From assembly GCF_030503635.1 (NCBI RefSeq), contig NZ_CP129965.1, forward strand, positions 1,860,001-1,924,000: a stretch of DNA of 64,000 bases, read 5' to 3'. Shown here piece by piece: positions 1 to 8,084 of the stretch (the stretch's first letter is position 1; each line of letters opens with the position of its first letter). The translations under genes and the position numbers were made by a program. This stretch comes from Corynebacterium sp. P3-F1. GTDB lineage: Bacteria > Actinomycetota > Actinomycetes > Mycobacteriales > Mycobacteriaceae. The notes below the pieces were generated by a model, which had not been told where the DNA came from, made no database searches, and saw only the letters and a list, made by a program, of their open reading frames with translations.

Positions 1-1920
1 GCCGACGTAATCGCCGAAGTCGACGCCTCCCTGCGCCGAGTGGGCAAGGCGGACACGTCGGAGCAATTCGCCGATACGCTCCGGATCACAGGCCCCGTGC
101 CCGTCGACGATCTGGTCACCTACACAACAGTGCCGCTCAACGCTCTGGAAGAAAGTCTGGGTAAACGCGTGATGCGCGTGCGCATCGGCGGCCGCGAGCA
201 CCTCGCGCAATCCCTCGACGCACCACTGCTTCGCGACGGCCTCGGCGTCCCCGTCCCTCCCGGAATTGCCGCGCAGGTGGCCACGATCCCGGATGCTCTC
301 AACCAGCTGGTCAGCCGCTGGGTGCGCACCCGCGGGCCGTTCACCCTGCGCGACCTCGCGGACGCTTTTGGGCTGTCGGTTGGTGCGGCCTACACCGCGC
401 TGACTCCGCTGGTGCAGGCGGACAAGGTCATCGAAGGTCGCTACCGCCAGGGCTTGGACGAGCAGGAGTACATGGCCGCCGAGGTCTTGCGCATCGTGCG
501 CACCCGCTCGCTCGCCGCTGCCCGCGCGCAGACCCGCCCGGTCTCGCAGTCGGCGCTGGGCCGCTTCATGCCGGCGTGGCTGAACATCGCACCCGTCGGC
601 CAACGCCCAGCACTCCGCGGTGCCGACGGGGTCTACTCCGTGATTGAGCAGCTCGCCGGTGTGCGTCTTCCCGCCAGCGCCTGGGAGTCGATGATTCTGC
701 CCTCCCGCGTCGGGGACTATTCGCCCGAGATGCTCGATGAACTGACACTGAACGGGGAAGTGGTCATCGTCGGCGCGGGCAAGGCCGGCGCACGCGACCC
801 GTGGATCATGCTCCTGCCTGCCGACTACGCCGCGCAGCTCATGCCGGTGCCGGAAGAGCCGGTGCTGAGCCTGACTCAGCAGCAGGTGATGGAGACCATC
901 CAGCGCGGTGGCGGATTCTTGTTCACCGATCTCCTTGAATCCGTTGGCGGTGCGCAAAGCGCGACGACGAACGAACTCCGTGAATCAATCTGGGACCTCG
1001 TGGAGGCGGGCGCTATCGCCCCGGACTCGTTCGCGCCGATCCGTGCGCGGCTCGCGGGCGGCACGCACGGAAAAACGGCGCATCGGGCGAAGCGTCGGCC
1101 GTCGCGAAGCCGCATCCGTTCCGGACGCACCACCTTCACCACCCTCACCCCGCCGGATGTGACGGGCCGGTGGGCCGCGACACCGAAACCGGACACCGAC
1201 GCGACGCAGCGGTCGCTCGCGCACGGCGAGGCGTGGCTGGACCGGTACGGCGTGGTCACCCGCGGCAGCATTGTCGCCGAGGATGTGCTTGGTGGTTTCG
1301 CGTTGGCGTACAAAACTCTTTCGGGTTTTGAGGAATCCGGCAAAGCCATGCGCGGCTACCTCGTCGAAGGCTTAGGCGCCGCGCAGTTCTCCACGCCCGC
1401 GACGATCGACCGCCTGCGCGGGTACCAGGACTCGGACGACCTGGTCGGGTGGCCGTCCGGCACGAAGGAACCGAAGGTCTATGTCCTCGCCGCGACGGAT
1501 CCCGCGAACCCCTACGGCGCGGCGCTGCCATGGCCCGAATCAGGCCCCACACGCTCGGCCGGAGCGCTCGTCGTGCTTATCGACGGCCTCCTCGCCGCCC
1601 ACATCACCCGCGGCGGCAAGACCATGACAACCTTCTTCGACGGTTTCCCCGAAGGGATCGGCGCGGAGGAGGATCTCATGCGAATGATTGTTTCCGCGCT
1701 GGCGGAGACGGTGGGGCAGGGGAGGATGACGCCGTTGAACGTCGAAAAGCTCAACGGCGATCCCGCGTTCGAGCTGAAGGAATACGGCGCGGGTGGTTCA
1801 CCGAAGGGCGCGAAAATCGGCGGCCGGACAGTGGCGGCGCCGAAGCGGCGCGGGCGGACGGTGACGGATGCGATCAAGTCCATGGAGTTGGATGAGGACC
1901 TGAATTTCGACGACGATTGA
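1..1920 (+). CDS. lhr: Lhr-family DNA helicase, C-terminal part (cut by window start)
   Basis: The reading frame is open from base 1, so only the last 639 or so codons of a longer protein are present; actinobacterial Lhr is usually about 1500 residues. The helicase motor is outside the window. What remains is the Lhr C-terminal domain: winged-helix-like segments, then the conserved block VVTRGSIVAEDVLGG with GYLVEGLGAAQFSTP shortly after, and a basic tail (KRRGRTV) ending in an acidic patch. Lhr enzymes are ATP-dependent 3'-5' helicases linked to DNA repair, and the C-terminal domain resembles the AlkZ glycosylase fold; both are family knowledge. It contains one copy of the dispersed word CTTATCGACG (1576-1585). 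Family assignment is fairly sure. Confidence 0.85.
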   Translation, partial: ADVIAEVDASLRRVGKADTSEQFADTLRITGPVPVDDLVTYTTVPLNALEESLGKRVMRVRIGGREHLAQSLDAPLLRDGLGVPVPPGIAAQVATIPDALNQLVSRWVRTRGPFTLRDLADAFGLSVGAAYTALTPLVQADKVIEGRYRQGLDEQEYMAAEVLRIVRTRSLAAARAQTRPVSQSALGRFMPAWLNIAPVGQRPALRGADGVYSVIEQLAGVRLPASAWESMILPSRVGDYSPEMLDELTLNGEVVIVGAGKAGARDPWIMLLPADYAAQLMPVPEEPVLSLTQQQVMETIQRGGGFLFTDLLESVGGAQSATTNELRESIWDLVEAGAIAPDSFAPIRARLAGGTHGKTAHRAKRRPSRSRIRSGRTTFTTLTPPDVTGRWAATPKPDTDATQRSLAHGEAWLDRYGVVTRGSIVAEDVLGGFALAYKTLSGFEESGKAMRGYLVEGLGAAQFSTPATIDRLRGYQDSDDLVGWPSGTKEPKVYVLAATDPANPYGAALPWPESGPTRSAGALVVLIDGLLAAHITRGGKTMTTFFDGFPEGIGAEEDLMRMIVSALAETVGQGRMTPLNVEKLNGDPAFELKEYGAGGSPKGAKIGGRTVAAPKRRGRTVTDAIKSMELDEDLNFDDD

Positions 1921-1940
1921 CGGAAAATCTGCGCTGGTCC

Positions 1941-1963
1941 TAAAATGTAGTCACGTTACTACA
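1941..1963 (+). promoter_or_regulatory. likely promoter -10 and operator of the toxin-antitoxin pair
   Basis: TGTAGT (1946-1951) and ACTACA (1958-1963) form a perfect 6-bp inverted repeat with a 6-bp spacer. It directly overlaps a TAAAAT -10-like box (1941-1946) and lies 13 bp before the antitoxin start, next to the ribosome site AAGGGGG. An inverted repeat at this place is where Phd/YefM-type antitoxins typically bind for autoregulation. The repeat is seen in the sequence; its role is inferred. Confidence 0.6.
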
Positions 1964-1975
1964 AAAGGGGGTTTC

Positions 1976-2218
1976 ATGACACATCTCATGTCCGCCCGGG
2001 AATTCAATCAGGGTCTCAGCCGGGCAAAGCGCGTGGCGTTGGAGAAGCCGGTGGTGATCACTGACCGTGGGAAGCCGTCGCATGTCCTCATGTCCTACAG
2101 CGAATACGAGAAGCTGACACGCTCTCCGCAAAGCTTCGTCGAGAGGCTCCTGATGGAAGAACCCGTCGATGTCGAGCTCGACAACCTTCACTTGGGGCTT
2201 CAGCCCGTTGAGTTCTGA
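1976..2218 (+). CDS. Phd/YefM-family antitoxin
   Basis: An 80-residue protein with the Phd/YefM N-terminal DNA-binding pattern: MSAREFNQGLSRAKR, then KPVVITDRGKPSHVLMSYSEYEKL at about residues 25-48. The acidic C-terminus (EEPVDVELDN) is expected to wrap the toxin. The stop overlaps the toxin start by one base (TGATG), so the two genes are translationally coupled. An AAGGGGG ribosome site precedes the ATG. The protein should neutralise the downstream PIN toxin and repress its own promoter through the inverted repeat just upstream. Family is clear from the sequence; the partner is inferred from adjacency. Confidence 0.88.
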   Translation: MTHLMSAREFNQGLSRAKRVALEKPVVITDRGKPSHVLMSYSEYEKLTRSPQSFVERLLMEEPVDVELDNLHLGLQPVEF

Positions 2219-2637
2219 TGTACCTCTTGGATACCAACGTGGTCAGCCAGTTCCACAAACCGCAGCCTGACCAAGGCGTTCTGGCTTGGGTGGCTGGTCA
2301 GGACGAAACGGATTTGTTCATTTCGGTGATTACCGTGATGGAGATAGAAATCGGCGTTCGGCGTCTAGAGCGGCGTGATCAGGGGCAGGCGAGACGACTT
2401 CAGAAATGGTTGGAACAGGGGGTTCTCGGTGGTTTCAGAGGGAGGATCCTGCCGGTTGACCTCGACGTAGCCCGGCGCTGTGCGGCGAGCCACGTACCGG
2501 ATCCTGCTCTGGAAAGGGACGCGCTCATCGCGGCTACGGCGGCTTCACGTGGATTCACAGTTGCCACCCGCAATGACAGGGATTTCCGCCGATTGGGCAT
2601 TCCCGTGTTGAACCCGTTTGGAGAGTCTCATGCCTGA
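2218..2637 (+). CDS. vapC: PIN-domain toxin (VapC/FitB type)
   Basis: A 139-residue PIN-domain protein. It starts MYLLDTNVVS, carrying the first metal-binding Asp, has a conserved Glu in VMEIEIGVRRLE (about residue 42), DALIAATAASRG with the third acidic residue (about 102), and TRNDRDF with the fourth (about 118). All PIN catalytic carboxylates are therefore present, so it is probably an active RNase whose targets are usually tRNA or rRNA in this family. It is coupled to the antitoxin by a one-base overlap. Its 3' end overlaps the start of nei2 by 8 bp, tying a repair gene to the toxin operon. Confidence 0.88.
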   Translation: MYLLDTNVVSQFHKPQPDQGVLAWVAGQDETDLFISVITVMEIEIGVRRLERRDQGQARRLQKWLEQGVLGGFRGRILPVDLDVARRCAASHVPDPALERDALIAATAASRGFTVATRNDRDFRRLGIPVLNPFGESHA

Positions 2638-3448
2638 GGGTGATTCCGTCTACCAGTTGTCCAAGCGGCTGCAGTTCATGACCGGGCGCGAGGTGACGCG
2701 TTGCTCGCTGCGCGTGCCCCGCTACGCCACGGTCGATTTCACCGGGATGACTGTGGAACGTGTGTGGCCGTACGGCAAGCACCTATTCATGCAGTTCGGG
2801 GCGGAGGGGTTTGAGTCGCAGATCCTGCACACGCATCTGAAGATGGAAGGCACGTGGTCGGTGCACCGGGCCGGCACCCGCTGGTCAAAGCCCGGCCATA
2901 CGGCACGGGTCGTTTTGCAGCTTTTCGACGCCGCCGGCGACATCGAGCTCGTCGGCCATTCCCTCGGACTCGTGGACGTGTTCCCTGCCCGCGAGTACGA
3001 AGCGGAGATGGGCTACCTCGGCCCGGATTTGTTGGCGGACAACTTCGACCACGATGAAGCGATGCGACGCATCCTTGCGGACCCTGACAGGGAGATCGGC
3101 AGAAGTCTCCTCGACCAGTACCGGGTCGCCGGGATCGGCAACGAGTACCGCGCGGAGATCTGCTTTATTGGCGGCGTGCATCCGGCGAGGACGGTGGCGG
3201 AGGTGGGGGAGCGGGGCGTGGATAAGCTTCTGCGTATTTCGCGCCGTTTGATGTGGGCGAACAAGGACGAGGTGAAGCGTGTGTCCACCGGCGTTAAACG
3301 GGCGGGGGAGACCAGCTATGTCTTCGGGCGAAACAAGAAGCCCTGCCGCCGGTGCACCACCTTGATCACCAAGGGGTTTCTGGGCGGGCAGGGCGATTTG
3401 GAGCGTGTGATCTGGTGGTGCCCCACCTGTCAACCGGAGCCCGACTAG
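2630..3448 (+). CDS. nei2: Fpg/Nei-family DNA glycosylase-AP lyase (Nei2 type)
   Basis: The start is fixed by biochemistry: after Met removal the protein must begin Pro-Glu, the catalytic pair of the Fpg/Nei family, and MPEGDSVYQL begins at 2630. The protein has 272 residues. KHLFMQF and HLKMEGTW fall in the N-terminal beta-sandwich, the helix-two-turn-helix region holds GIGNEYRAEICF (about residues 169-180), and a C-terminal zinc finger shows CRRC and CPTC. It excises oxidised bases and cleaves the abasic strand. Actinobacteria often carry two Nei paralogues and this resembles Nei2. It overlaps vapC by 8 bp upstream and the convergent dedA gene by 4 bp downstream. Confidence 0.9.
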   Translation: MPEGDSVYQLSKRLQFMTGREVTRCSLRVPRYATVDFTGMTVERVWPYGKHLFMQFGAEGFESQILHTHLKMEGTWSVHRAGTRWSKPGHTARVVLQLFDAAGDIELVGHSLGLVDVFPAREYEAEMGYLGPDLLADNFDHDEAMRRILADPDREIGRSLLDQYRVAGIGNEYRAEICFIGGVHPARTVAEVGERGVDKLLRISRRLMWANKDEVKRVSTGVKRAGETSYVFGRNKKPCRRCTTLITKGFLGGQGDLERVIWWCPTCQPEPD

Positions 3449-4074
3449 GCGGCGGCTCCTTCGTTGCGTTCGCGGGCGTTGCGGCGGAGCAGGTAGAGGA
3501 AGAACCAGACCAGCAGGAGAATGAGGAGCACGTAGACGACCTTCGAGTACTGGTCCACGTAACCGGTGACGGACTCCCAGTTGTCGCCGAGGACGAAGCC
3601 TAGGTAGATGAGGATCGCGTTCCAGACACCGGAACCGAGGGTGGTCCACAGACCGAAGGTGAGCAGGTTCATCCGGTCCAGACCCGCGGGGATAGAGATC
3701 AGGGAGCGGATGCCGGGGATGAGGCGACCGAACAGGATGGACGGCTTGCCGTAGCGGTCGAACCACTCGAGCGCCTTGTCGACGTCGGAGGCCTTCACCA
3801 GCCACATCCAGTCGGCGATAGCGCGGAGGCGATCCGCCCCCAGCCACGCGCCGATGCCGTACAAGGCGTACGCGCCCACCACGGAGCCGAGCGTGGCCCA
3901 AATGAACACCGGCAGGAAGCGCAACGAGCCCTGCGCGACGGTGAAGCCGGCAAGAGGCAGAACCACCTCGGAAGGGATAGGTGGGAAGAGGTTCTCGAGC
4001 AGGATGGCTATGCCGACACCGGGGGCGCCGAGCGTATCCATCAAACTGACAATCCAGTCAATGATCGCGGACAT
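3445..4074 (-). CDS. DedA/SNARE-associated family inner-membrane protein
   Basis: A 209-residue, very hydrophobic protein. It shows the DedA signature ENLFPPIPSEVVLPLAG near residues 28-44 and the FGRLIPGIRSLISIPAG motif near residues 115-131, whose Arg and Gly-Ile-Arg residues are typical. A transmembrane segment lies near the C-terminus (YVLLILLLVWFFLYLL), followed by a basic tail. DedA proteins are thought to move lipid carriers such as undecaprenyl phosphate, or phospholipids, across the membrane; this is family knowledge. It converges on nei2 with a 4-bp overlap and shares orientation with the GCS2 gene. Confidence 0.88.
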   Translation of the reverse strand: MSAIIDWIVSLMDTLGAPGVGIAILLENLFPPIPSEVVLPLAGFTVAQGSLRFLPVFIWATLGSVVGAYALYGIGAWLGADRLRAIADWMWLVKASDVDKALEWFDRYGKPSILFGRLIPGIRSLISIPAGLDRMNLLTFGLWTTLGSGVWNAILIYLGFVLGDNWESVTGYVDQYSKVVYVLLILLLVWFFLYLLRRNARERNEGAAA

Positions 4075-4089
4075 GGCAAGTATCTTGCC

Positions 4090-5577
4090 CTATGAGAAGT
4101 CGGTCGACCAAGAATGAACCGGCGCGCCCGTCTTCTGATTCTCCAGGTAGAGTCGCAGCACCTTCGCCAACGCTTCCTGCCGCTCCGGGGTGCCCGGTTT
4201 AGTGCCGGCTCCTAGATTGTTCAGCGCGCTCAGCTGCCAGGTGGCGCCGTTCTGTCGGTGCCACGCCCGGCCTTCGATGACACCGAGGTACGTGTCGGCC
4301 AGTGCATCGTCGACGCCGAGTTTCCGCAAGCCTTCGTGCGCCTGGTCGAGGAGGTGGTTGAGGACGAGATTGGAAACGTCGATACGCCCCAGCGTCGGCC
4401 ACTTCATCGTCGACCCAATGCCGTCCCGGGCACCAGCGTAAAAATTCTGGCGGGCATCGTCGAAAGGTAGACGCGACCATACTGGGCGGGTTTGTTCACC
4501 CAAGAACTTCACCAGACCGTAGTAGAACGCGGCGTCGGCGATGATGTCGATGGTGGTCGGCCCGGCGGCAAGCAGTCGATTCTCCACGCGGATGTGAGAT
4601 AGCTCCAGCGAGGGATCGTAAATCGGGCGGTTCCACCGCCACACCGTTCCGTTGTGCAGGTTCAGGTAGTGCAGGCCGGGGCTGTTGCCGTCCATCATCG
4701 GCTTGCCCGCTGCCGCGCGGGATTCCGGAATCAACGGCGAGAAATACCGCACATTCTCCTCGAAGAGATCGAAGACACTGGTGATCCAGCGGTCACCGAA
4801 CCACACACGCGGCCGGACACCTTGGTTGACCAGCGTGTCTGTGCGGGTGTCAATGGATTGCTGGAACACCGGAATGCGCGATTCATGCCATGTCTTGTGC
4901 CCCATGAAGAGCGGGGAATTAGCGCTGAGAGCCACCTGCACACCCGCGATGGCCTGTGAGGCGTTCCATGCGTCGGGGAAGCGGTCCGGGGCGACCTGGA
5001 GGTGCAGTTGCATGGACGTGCAGGTCGATTCCGTGGCGATGTCCTCGAAGGTGGCGCGGTAGCGTTCCTCACGCGCGACGTCGATAAGCACGAGCTCCCC
5101 GCGCGCCTCAACGACCATGTTGGATAGCGCCGAGTAACGGTTCTCCGGTGTCATCCACTCGCCGTTTTGGAGGTAGTCCGTGGTCACCGTCGGGAGCGTG
5201 CCGATCATGGCGAGATTCGCGCCCGTTTTCTTCGCCGCTTTAGCGACGGCCCGCAGGCGCTCATCCAAACCCTCGTGCAACTGGGTCAACCCGTCGCCGG
5301 ACAGATCCAGCGGCGGGTGGTTCAGTTCCACGTTGTAGCGGCCGACCTCAGCCTGGTACTCGTCCGAGAGCTCCTTGAGCACAGCCTCGTTGCAGCCGGC
5401 GGGGGCCATGTTGTCGTCGACGAGGTTCAGCTCGAGCTCCAGCCCGATCGTGCCGTGGTCGACGAACTCGGCCTCCTGAAGATGCTGGTCGAAGGTCTCC
5501 AGATCATCCAGGAGCGCCTGGCGGTATTTGGTCCGCTGTTTAGGGGTGTAAGTATCGCGTGAAACGGCATCGCCCAT
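4090..5577 (-). CDS. glutamate-cysteine ligase family 2 (GCS2/YbdK-like) protein
   Basis: 495 residues. GTIGLELELNLVD (about residues 42-54) is the ATP-grasp-like glutamate-binding strand of GCS2 enzymes. HEGLDERL, CTSMQLHLQV (about 184-193) and LSHIRVENRLLAAGPT (about 330-345) are further GCS2 blocks. Such enzymes join the gamma-carboxyl of glutamate to an amine such as cysteine. Corynebacteria make mycothiol, not glutathione, so the product is uncertain. Gene neighbours do not help. A 13-bp gap follows to the DedA gene, so co-transcription is possible. One copy of the dispersed word (5079) is read as Leu-Ile-Asp. Confidence 0.8.
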   Translation of the reverse strand: MGDAVSRDTYTPKQRTKYRQALLDDLETFDQHLQEAEFVDHGTIGLELELNLVDDNMAPAGCNEAVLKELSDEYQAEVGRYNVELNHPPLDLSGDGLTQLHEGLDERLRAVAKAAKKTGANLAMIGTLPTVTTDYLQNGEWMTPENRYSALSNMVVEARGELVLIDVAREERYRATFEDIATESTCTSMQLHLQVAPDRFPDAWNASQAIAGVQVALSANSPLFMGHKTWHESRIPVFQQSIDTRTDTLVNQGVRPRVWFGDRWITSVFDLFEENVRYFSPLIPESRAAAGKPMMDGNSPGLHYLNLHNGTVWRWNRPIYDPSLELSHIRVENRLLAAGPTTIDIIADAAFYYGLVKFLGEQTRPVWSRLPFDDARQNFYAGARDGIGSTMKWPTLGRIDVSNLVLNHLLDQAHEGLRKLGVDDALADTYLGVIEGRAWHRQNGATWQLSALNNLGAGTKPGTPERQEALAKVLRLYLENQKTGAPVHSWSTDFS

Positions 5578-5638
5578 GCGGAAAGCTTATCCGTTTCAGC
5601 AGCGCAACCGCTGCATCAACAGCGAATTTCCATTCACT

Positions 5639-7276
5639 CTACTTCTTGCTGCGGTACCACCCGATGAGTGCGTCGGTGGAGGAATCTCCGGTGTCCGGTT
5701 CTTGGTCGCCGCTGACCGCCCCCGCGAGCTCGTTGGCCTGAGCTTTGCCCAGCTCCACGCCCCACTGGTCGAAGGAGTTGATGCCCCAGATGACACCTTC
5801 CGTGAACACGATGTGCTCGTACAGGGCAATGAGCGCACCGAGCGCGTGCGGCGTGAGCTCCTCAGCCAAGATCGTGGTGGTTGGACGGTTGCCCGGCATG
5901 ACTTTGTGGGGCGCGAGCTCTGCACTGACCCCGCTGTCTTCTACTTCCTGCTGGGTCTTGCCAAACGCGAGGACCTTGGTCTGCGCGAAGAAATTACCCA
6001 TCAGCAGGTCGTGCATGGAGCCCTCGCCGCTGGCCGTGGGCAGGTCTTGCTTCGGGTTGGCGAAGCCGATGAAGTCCGCCGGAATCAAGGTCGTGCCCTG
6101 GTGGATGAGCTGGTAGAAAGCGTGCTGGCCGTTGGTGCCAGGTTCGCCCCAGAAGATCTCGCCGGTGTCGTAGGTAACCGGTGTGCCGTCGATACGCACG
6201 CTCTTGCCGTTCGATTCCATTGTGAGCTGCTGCAGGTACGCGGGGAAGCGGGACAGATCCTCCGAATAGGGGAGCACCGCATGGGTCTGCGCACCGTAGA
6301 AATTGCGGTACCAAATGTTGAGCAAGCCCATCAGTGCCGGGACATTCTGCGCGATCGGGGTTTCGCGGAAGTGGACGTCCATCGCGTGAAAGCCCTCGAG
6401 GAAGCGCATGAAATCCTGGGGGCCGATGACGGCCATGAGGCTCAACCCGATTGCAGAGTCCACCGAGTAGCGGCCTCCGACCCAGTCCCAGAACGGGAAC
6501 ATGTTGTCGGTGTCGATGCCGAATTCGGCGACCTTCTCCGCGTTTGTGGACACTGCGACGAAGTGCTTCGCAATCGCCGACTCATCGCCGTCGAACTGTT
6601 CGAGCAGCCACCGCTTCGCGGCGTGAGCGTTCGACAGGGTCTCCTGCGTGGTGAACGTCTTCGAGGCGACGATGAACAGGGTCTCACCTGGGTCGGTGTT
6701 GTCGAGCACGCTGACCATGTCGGCCGGGTCCACATTGGAGACGAATTCCGCGGTGATCCCCGCGGTAGCGTACGTGCGCAGCGCCTTCGCCGCCATTGCC
6801 GGGCCCAAGTCGGAGCCGCCGATGCCGATGTTGACGACCTTCTTGATCGTGTGGCCGGTGTGCCCGAGCCACTCGCCGGAGCGCAGCTTGGAGGCGAAGT
6901 CGCGCATGCGGCTCAGCACCTCGTGGACATCTGCCGCGACATCCTGACCGTCTACCTCGAGGTCGTTCTCCGCTGGGAGGCGTAGCGCGGTGTGCAGCAC
7001 CGCCCGGTCCTCGGTGGAGTTGATGTGGGCGCCGTTGAACATCTTCTCCGTGGCGTCCTTTACGCCCGCCTCCTCCGCGAGCTTCACCAGCGCGTCGAGC
7101 ACATCGCGGTCGATCAGATTCTTAGACAGGTCGACGTGCAGGCCAGCTGCATCTAAGGTGAACTTCTCGGCCCGTTCGCCGTCGTGGTCGAACATCTCGC
7201 GCAGGGTCGTCCTGTTCTTCTCCGCGTGCAGCTTGAGCAGGTCGTTCCAAGCAGTTGTGGAAGTGATGTCGGTCAT
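5639..7276 (-). CDS. pgi: glucose-6-phosphate isomerase
   Basis: 545 residues, the normal long bacterial PGI length. It interconverts glucose 6-phosphate and fructose 6-phosphate in glycolysis and gluconeogenesis. Visible blocks are [14 protein letters not shown] (about residue 150), [14 protein letters not shown] (about 205), [13 protein letters not shown] (about 268, PGI signature 1), the catalytic His block [16 protein letters not shown] (about 385) and [13 protein letters not shown] (signature 2 near the C-terminus). The ATG at 7276 is preceded by AGGAG at the right spacing; an in-frame GTG two codons earlier is less well placed. It is divergent from mhuD. Confidence 0.97.
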   Translation of the reverse strand: MTDITSTTAWNDLLKLHAEKNRTTLREMFDHDGERAEKFTLDAAGLHVDLSKNLIDRDVLDALVKLAEEAGVKDATEKMFNGAHINSTEDRAVLHTALRLPAENDLEVDGQDVAADVHEVLSRMRDFASKLRSGEWLGHTGHTIKKVVNIGIGGSDLGPAMAAKALRTYATAGITAEFVSNVDPADMVSVLDNTDPGETLFIVASKTFTTQETLSNAHAAKRWLLEQFDGDESAIAKHFVAVSTNAEKVAEFGIDTDNMFPFWDWVGGRYSVDSAIGLSLMAVIGPQDFMRFLEGFHAMDVHFRETPIAQNVPALMGLLNIWYRNFYGAQTHAVLPYSEDLSRFPAYLQQLTMESNGKSVRIDGTPVTYDTGEIFWGEPGTNGQHAFYQLIHQGTTLIPADFIGFANPKQDLPTASGEGSMHDLLMGNFFAQTKVLAFGKTQQEVEDSGVSAELAPHKVMPGNRPTTTILAEELTPHALGALIALYEHIVFTEGVIWGINSFDQWGVELGKAQANELAGAVSGDQEPDTGDSSTDALIGWYRSKK

Positions 7277-7367
7277 GGCCACTCCTAAGGGGGTTCATCG
7301 GAATCAGCAGTCGATGTAACCCAGACTAATGAAATTGTCGCTGCCATTTGGGCCATAATGGGAAGGT

Positions 7368-7688
7368 ATGAGCATCGTTAAAATCAACGCGATCACCGTC
7401 CCCGAAGGCGCCGGCGAGCAGCTGGAGCAGCGCTTCCAAGCCCGCAAGCACGCCATTGACTCCCAGCCCGGATTCGAAGGATTCCAACTCCTTCGCCCGG
7501 TCAAGGGGGAGGACCGCTACTTCGTGGTCACCCGCTGGGCCGATGAAGAGTCTTACAAGAACTGGTGGGCCGGTGAAGGACGGGCCGCCCACGGCCACAA
7601 GGAGGGGGAGGAGCCCCGCAAACCAGTTGCGTCCGGGGCGGAGCTGCTCGAGTTCGAGGTGGTGCTCGACTCGCTGGAACAGGACTAG
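7368..7688 (+). CDS. mhuD: MhuD-type haem-degrading monooxygenase
   Basis: A 106-residue ABM-fold protein that closely follows mycobacterial MhuD as I recall it: MSIVKINAITVPEGAGEQLE at the N-terminus with the active-site Asn (residue 7), GFQLLRPVKGEDRYFVVTRW in the middle, then a Trp-rich strand and AAHGHK, whose His would be the haem axial ligand. MhuD opens haem to mycobilin and releases iron. The C-terminus LLEFEVVLD also matches. It stands alone between pgi and chorismate mutase, with no visible haem uptake genes nearby. Function is a strong family inference. Confidence 0.82.
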   Translation: MSIVKINAITVPEGAGEQLEQRFQARKHAIDSQPGFEGFQLLRPVKGEDRYFVVTRWADEESYKNWWAGEGRAAHGHKEGEEPRKPVASGAELLEFEVVLDSLEQD

Positions 7689-7698
7689 AAGCTTTCCC

Positions 7699-7998
7699 TC
7701 AACCCAGTTTGCCCCGGCCGAGCCGCAGGAGAATCGCGGCGAGGTTGGGGCCTTCTTCGCCCAGGGCGTCGCGGTATTGGTTGATAATCGCCACTTCCCG
7801 GTTGTGCACCAAACGGGTGCCGCCTGACCCCATGCGGGTCTTGCCGATGGCTGCGGAAATTTCGGATCGCCGGGTCACCGCGTCGAGGATCACACGGTCG
7901 AGACGGTCGATTTCTTGGCGATAGGCCTGGATCTCCTCATCCGACAACGGGTCGTCTGTCCCAGAGGGGTGCCTGATATCGCTGTTATCCACGCTCAT
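7699..7998 (-). CDS. AroQ-type chorismate mutase
   Basis: 99 residues from the ATG at 7998, which is preceded by CAGGG; an in-frame GTG at 8016 would add six residues. It has the AroQ pattern EIDRLDRVILDAVTRR, then GKTRMGSGGTRLVHNRE, and ends LLRLGRGKLG, like the mycobacterial intracellular chorismate mutase that also lies between pgi and uvrD. It converts chorismate to prephenate for phenylalanine and tyrosine. In this group the enzyme is weak alone and is stimulated by DAHP synthase; the C-terminal LGRGKLG tail takes part in that contact in the mycobacterial homologue. Confidence 0.9.
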   Translation of the reverse strand: MSVDNSDIRHPSGTDDPLSDEEIQAYRQEIDRLDRVILDAVTRRSEISAAIGKTRMGSGGTRLVHNREVAIINQYRDALGEEGPNLAAILLRLGRGKLG

Positions 7999-8084
7999 AA
8001 ACCCTGATTCTGCCACGGATTCAACCGCGTATTCGAGCGGACGCTGAAGTATGGTTCACCCCGCCAAGTACGGTAGTAGCCATC

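Noticed and set aside
5576-6985. Long plus-strand open frame (469 codons) over pgi
   Set aside because: It lies antisense to pgi, has no recognisable domain and reflects G+C-rich third positions of the real gene.
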